DNA of 64,000 bases from Roseimicrobium sp. ORNL1 (GTDB lineage Bacteria; Verrucomicrobiota; Verrucomicrobiia; Verrucomicrobiales; Verrucomicrobiaceae), in assembly GCF_011044495.1 (NCBI RefSeq), contig NZ_CP049143.1, positions 1,116,001 through 1,180,000 of the forward strand, read 5' to 3'. The translations under genes were made by a program, and so were the position numbers. Position 1 is the stretch's first letter. Every line of letters begins with the position of its first letter. Shown in pieces: positions 63,726 to 64,000 of this stretch. Under the pieces are notes generated by a model. The model saw nothing but the letters and a program-made list of their open reading frames with translations, was not told the origin of the DNA and searched no databases.

Positions 63726-63810
63726 TCATAGGCAGCGTCGTCACGCCAGCAGCTTGGAAACGTCCTTACAGCTTCGAAGAGAAAGGCTCCGCACCCTTTT
63801 TGCCCACCGC

Positions 63811-63838
63811 CGGCACTAGGCTAGTGCCGCTCCCTGCG
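63811..63838 (-). repeat. Second hairpin repeat family, inner right arm (inverted)
   Basis: The reverse complement of 63698-63725 with one difference (CCTAG for CCTGG), which makes its own 19-base stem perfect (CGGCACTAG-C-CTAGTGCCG). It lies inside the outer inverted pair. Confidence 0.75.
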
Positions 63839-63894
63839 AGACGCCCTTTCACCACTGGGGACGTTCTACCTCCAATGACTCCGTTTGTACTTCC

Positions 63895-63922
63895 ATGGGG
63901 ACAGGAATGTCCCCACTCCTTG
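63895..63922 (-). repeat. REP-like 28-base hairpin repeat, outer right arm (inverted)
   Basis: Exact reverse complement of 63607-63634 over all 28 bases, closing the nested structure. Confidence 0.88.
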
Positions 63923-64000
63923 ATCCCACTGCCTCTCTCAAAGGCACGAGCGACATGACTGTGCATCTCTGCCTCCTTTGCGTCGAGGTGCACCACGCCG

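Larger units (their letters stand above)
63518..64000. other. Intergenic region carrying nested inverted repeats
   Basis: No gene was recognised in these 483 bases. They contain two pairs of inverted hairpin repeats, one inside the other (63607-63922), described separately. Nothing further could be identified between 63923 and the end. Confidence 0.6.

Noticed and set aside
63592-63996. Short open frames over the repeat region
   Set aside because: They run across inverted repeats on both strands and have no start context or coding character.

Overview
The window looks like a chromosomal segment of a GC-rich aerobic heterotroph of the Verrucomicrobiota, probably Verrucomicrobiaceae-like. This is inferred, not proven. 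The clues are a MurC-MurB fusion, an alternative complex III (ACIII) whose ActB carries the extended Tat domain, few clear Shine-Dalgarno sequences, and several Gfo/Idh, xylose-isomerase-like and Tat-exported oxidoreductase genes of the kind common in that phylum. No tRNA, rRNA, CRISPR array, transposase or prophage was seen.

Layout. Positions 1-3478 (minus strand) hold a truncated flavoprotein and an ABC importer (ATPase, permease, binding protein) with ATGA-type overlaps, read away from a LysR regulator (3580-4506). A long U32-family protein follows (4510-7029). Positions 7325-10501 carry an L,D-transpeptidase-like protein and four small or unknown proteins. Positions 10858-14817 encode MurC-MurB and NAD synthetase. 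On the minus strand, 14956-23865 encode a TPR-redoxin protein, a glycogen synthase, a beta-CASP nuclease with two tandem paralogous membrane proteins, a TIM-barrel isomerase, a lipoprotein and a secreted metallo-hydrolase.

The centrepiece is 24175-44860, about 20 kb of collinear respiratory genes. ACIII (actA-F) comes first. An Ala/Pro-rich membrane-anchored protein follows, then a cbb3-like module whose catalytic-type subunit has lost all recognisable CuB ligands, a second cytochrome c, and an A-type (aa3) oxidase with an unusually enlarged subunit III and two unknown small membrane proteins. After a terminator come heme A synthase, heme O synthase, a SCO copper chaperone and a DUF420 protein. 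Known biology of ACIII predicts quinol oxidation by ACIII with electrons passed to aa3. The degenerate module between them is the best candidate here for something undescribed. A perfect CRP-type half-site pair lies just upstream of actA.

Positions 44854-51367 carry an M23 peptidase, a Fur regulator, argH, a Nudix hydrolase, an enlarged tatC, an N-formylglutamate-amidohydrolase-like protein and an OsmC protein. Positions 51493-58846 form a probable sugar or sugar-acid catabolic cluster with a GntR regulator whose operator-like palindrome overlaps its own start codon. Positions 59016-63517 carry a PH-domain protein, a soluble histidine kinase, a GT1 glycosyltransferase, pdxA and a pyridoxamine-oxidase-fold protein. 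Five copies of a 28-base hairpin repeat lie in intergenic DNA (14.8, 52.8 and 63.6-63.9 kb), and a second hairpin family is nested between two of them. Both have the GGAG-head-plus-stem form of REP elements.
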